Source: Candidatus Hodarchaeota archaeon (GTDB taxonomy: Archaea; Asgardarchaeota; Heimdallarchaeia; Hodarchaeales; Hodarchaeaceae). Taken from it: 6,130 bases of DNA. Under the pieces are notes generated by a model. It had not been told where the DNA came from and searched no databases. It saw only the letters and a program-made list of their open reading frames with translations. This document shows, piece after piece, positions 4,332 through 6,130 of this stretch. Where the stretch lies: positions 1 to 6,130 of the forward strand of contig JAEOTU010000051.1 in assembly GCA_016839665.1 (NCBI GenBank), written 5' to 3'. Position 1 is the first letter of the stretch, and each line of letters opens with the position of its first letter. The position numbers and the translations under genes are program-made.

Positions 4332-5522
4332 ATGCGTGAAGTTGTCATAGCAGATTATTTACGGACACCTTTCTCAAGATCAAGACCGAATGCTCCTGAA
4401 AGAGATAAACTTAATGATTTCCGTATGGACATTCTTGCAGCAAAGTTGATCAAAACTATGGTCAATCGAAAGGGAATTGAACCCAAAGAAATAGGTGACG
4501 TGGCTGTAGGAGCAGCCTTTCCAGTTATGGAACAATGGCTTTATGGAGCACGACCTATCATAGCCTTGGCAGGATTACCAGAAACCGTTCCTGGATGTGG
4601 AATAGACCGTCAATGTGGATCCTCAATGACTACTATCCATTGGGGAGCAATGCAAATTATGACAGGCTATTCTGATATTACTGTTTCTGCTGGATTAGAA
4701 CATATGACTCATATTCCAATGGCGAATAACCCATACATTGATCCCCCAACCGCAGAGCTAACTGCAGAAGAATACGAAAAATATGACTTTGCTACAGGAT
4801 TCGTAATGGGATTAACAGCGGAAAAGTTGTTAAAAAGAGCAACAGAGAAATTTGGGGTAACAAGAGAGGATATTGATCGTTATAGTCTCGAATCACATGA
4901 TCTTGCTGCAAAAGCACAAGATGAGGGTTTTTTCAAGGACGAATTAATGCCAATTGAACTATCAAACGGTGAGATCTTTGATTTAGATGCATCTGTGAGA
5001 CGAGGAAGCACGATGGAACAAATGGCAGCGTTATCGCCTTCATTCGATTTTGAGGGTCAAATCACTCCAGGAAACTCTTCTCCGTTGAACGCTGGAGCGA
5101 CAGCAATGATTTTAATGTCAAAAGACAAAGCTAAAGATTATGGAATTGAGCCATTAGCCACAATACGATCATTTGGTTGGGCAGCTGTTAATCCAGGCAT
5201 TATGGGTCAAGGTCCCGTACCAGCAAGTGAGATGGCGTTAAAACACGCTGGATTAGAAGTAAAAGACATCGATTTTTGGGAAGTAAATGAAGCATTTTCA
5301 ATTGTTGCCTTGAATTTTATTAAAGAACTCGGTATTGATCGAAACAAAGTGAATGTCAAAGGTGGAGCAGTAGCTCTTGGTCACCCTCTTGGTGCGTCAG
5401 GAACCCGTCTTGTAGGAACCCTTGCACGAATTTTAAACTGGGAAGATGGTCAATATGGGTTAGCAAACGCTTGTGTTGGCGGTGGCCAAGGAGTAGCGAC
5501 AGTTCTTGAAAAAGGAGGCTAA
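4332..5522 (+). CDS. 3-ketoacyl-CoA thiolase (acetyl-CoA C-acyltransferase), FadA type
   Basis: A full-length 396-residue thiolase that cleaves 3-ketoacyl-CoA with CoA into acetyl-CoA and an acyl-CoA two carbons shorter, or runs in reverse to condense two acyl-CoAs. The nucleophile is Cys95 in DRQCGSSM. The NEAF motif is at 319-322, His351 in GHPLGASG at 350-357, and the acid/base Cys381 in CVGGGQG. EHMTHIPM (123-130), MGLTAEKL (159-166) and IMGQGPVPASEMALKHAGL (290-308) resemble E. coli FadA, from memory of that sequence, more than biosynthetic acetoacetyl-CoA thiolases. It lacks the HDCF-type motif of archaeal SCP-x thiolases. One oddity is NAGA at 253-256, where most relatives have DGA. 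The ATG at 4332 has GGTGA 7 nt upstream. The 3-hydroxyacyl-CoA dehydrogenase starts 54 nt later, giving the last two beta-oxidation steps in one likely operon. Chain-length preference cannot be read. Confidence 0.95.
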   Translation: MREVVIADYLRTPFSRSRPNAPERDKLNDFRMDILAAKLIKTMVNRKGIEPKEIGDVAVGAAFPVMEQWLYGARPIIALAGLPETVPGCGIDRQCGSSMTTIHWGAMQIMTGYSDITVSAGLEHMTHIPMANNPYIDPPTAELTAEEYEKYDFATGFVMGLTAEKLLKRATEKFGVTREDIDRYSLESHDLAAKAQDEGFFKDELMPIELSNGEIFDLDASVRRGSTMEQMAALSPSFDFEGQITPGNSSPLNAGATAMILMSKDKAKDYGIEPLATIRSFGWAAVNPGIMGQGPVPASEMALKHAGLEVKDIDFWEVNEAFSIVALNFIKELGIDRNKVNVKGGAVALGHPLGASGTRLVGTLARILNWEDGQYGLANACVGGGQGVATVLEKGG

Positions 5523-5576
5523 ATTTTAGTCTAATTCAATTATTTCAAAATAATATAAGTAAAAGGTGAATAAATC

Positions 5577-6130
5577 ATGAAAATTGATGATATTAAACAC
5601 GTAGCTGTCATTGGAGCAGGTGATATGGGTCACGGTATCGCAGAAGTTGCTCTCATGACTGGATACACCGTCAGTATGTATGATATTGCTGATGAATTTG
5701 TGGAAAAAGGAAAAGGCCGAATCGACTGGAGCCTTAAGAAACTCGCCGAAAAAGCACGAATATCTGAAGGTGACTACAAGAAGTTCATGGATAATCTATC
5801 TACGACCACTAACATTGAAGAAGCCGTCAAGAATGCGGATCTATGCATTGAGGCTGCTCCAGAAATATTAGATTTAAAGATAGAAATCTTTGGTAATTTA
5901 GATAAATTTGCCCCAAAACAAGCAATTTTGGCATCAAATACTTCAAGTATGAGTATTGATGAGATTGCAGCTGCAACAGGCAGGCCAGAAAAAGTAGCTG
6001 GGTTGCATTACTTCAATCCACCTGTGATGATGCAACTTATCGAAATAACCAAAGGAACCAAAACCTCTGATGAAACAATCAAAGTTCTTGTTGACTTCTC
6101 GAAAAAAGCTCATAAAGATCCAGTTGTATG
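5577..6130 (+). CDS. 3-hydroxyacyl-CoA dehydrogenase, N-terminal part (right-edge partial)
   Basis: I translated 184 residues by hand from ATG 5577, which has AGGTGA 7 nt upstream; the gene continues past the window. The enzyme oxidises (S)-3-hydroxyacyl-CoA to 3-ketoacyl-CoA with NAD+, making the substrate of the thiolase encoded just upstream. The Rossmann motif is VIGAGDMGHG (11-20), with Asp36 at the end of the second strand, which selects NAD over NADP. EAAPE (92-96), SNTSS (120-124) and GLHYFNPP (142-149) follow. His144 and Glu156 have the 12-residue spacing of the catalytic His-Glu dyad in the human enzyme; Ser120 and Asn147 also match active-site residues. Only the NAD-binding domain is seen. 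The complete protein could be a stand-alone enzyme of about 280-310 residues or the long form fused to an enoyl-CoA hydratase, as in many archaea; the missing end decides. Confidence 0.95.
   Translation, partial: MKIDDIKHVAVIGAGDMGHGIAEVALMTGYTVSMYDIADEFVEKGKGRIDWSLKKLAEKARISEGDYKKFMDNLSTTTNIEEAVKNADLCIEAAPEILDLKIEIFGNLDKFAPKQAILASNTSSMSIDEIAAATGRPEKVAGLHYFNPPVMMQLIEITKGTKTSDETIKVLVDFSKKAHKDPVV

Noticed and set aside
5680..5871. Plus-strand frame of 63 codons inside the dehydrogenase
   Set aside because: The overlapping frame from 5577 encodes a textbook 3-hydroxyacyl-CoA dehydrogenase.

Overview
The window looks like chromosomal DNA from an AT-rich archaeon. The signs are TATA-like boxes about 25 nt before predicted transcript starts, Shine-Dalgarno sites of the GGTGA/AGGTGA type, and gene ends marked by runs of T without a G+C hairpin. 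Small stand-alone SCP2 proteins next to a complete bacterial-style beta-oxidation thiolase would fit an Asgard archaeon (Heimdall- or Loki-type). That placement is inference; no marker gene is present to prove it.

Positions 1-1213, minus strand: a beta-class DNA methyltransferase gene (1213 to 281), followed 61 nt downstream by the start of a VOC (glyoxalase/bleomycin-resistance) fold protein that runs off the left edge. No restriction endonuclease is visible.

Positions 1214-2888: a stretch of small genes with switching strands. It holds a 76-residue two-helix membrane protein (+), a possible 60-residue soluble protein (-), an 88-residue two-helix membrane protein (+) with a good promoter and ribosome site, and a complete HAD-superfamily phosphatase (+).

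Positions 2889-6130, plus strand: a lipid/acyl-CoA block. Two SCP2-fold carrier proteins stand in tandem (about 59% identical by hand alignment), each with its own candidate promoter and T-rich terminator and with dyad-symmetric DNA near the predicted transcript start. After a mostly empty spacer come a FadA-type 3-ketoacyl-CoA thiolase with all catalytic residues and, 54 nt later, the NAD-binding part of a 3-hydroxyacyl-CoA dehydrogenase cut by the right edge. The last two enzymes catalyse the final two steps of fatty-acid beta-oxidation (3-hydroxyacyl-CoA to 3-ketoacyl-CoA to shortened acyl-CoA plus acetyl-CoA). The SCP2 proteins could carry or present the acyl-CoA or another lipid; that link rests on gene order only.

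I see no CRISPR array, tRNA, rRNA, insertion sequence or phage gene, and no clearly new multi-gene system. The most useful leads are the paired SCP2 genes with their possible operators and the cluster of small membrane proteins.
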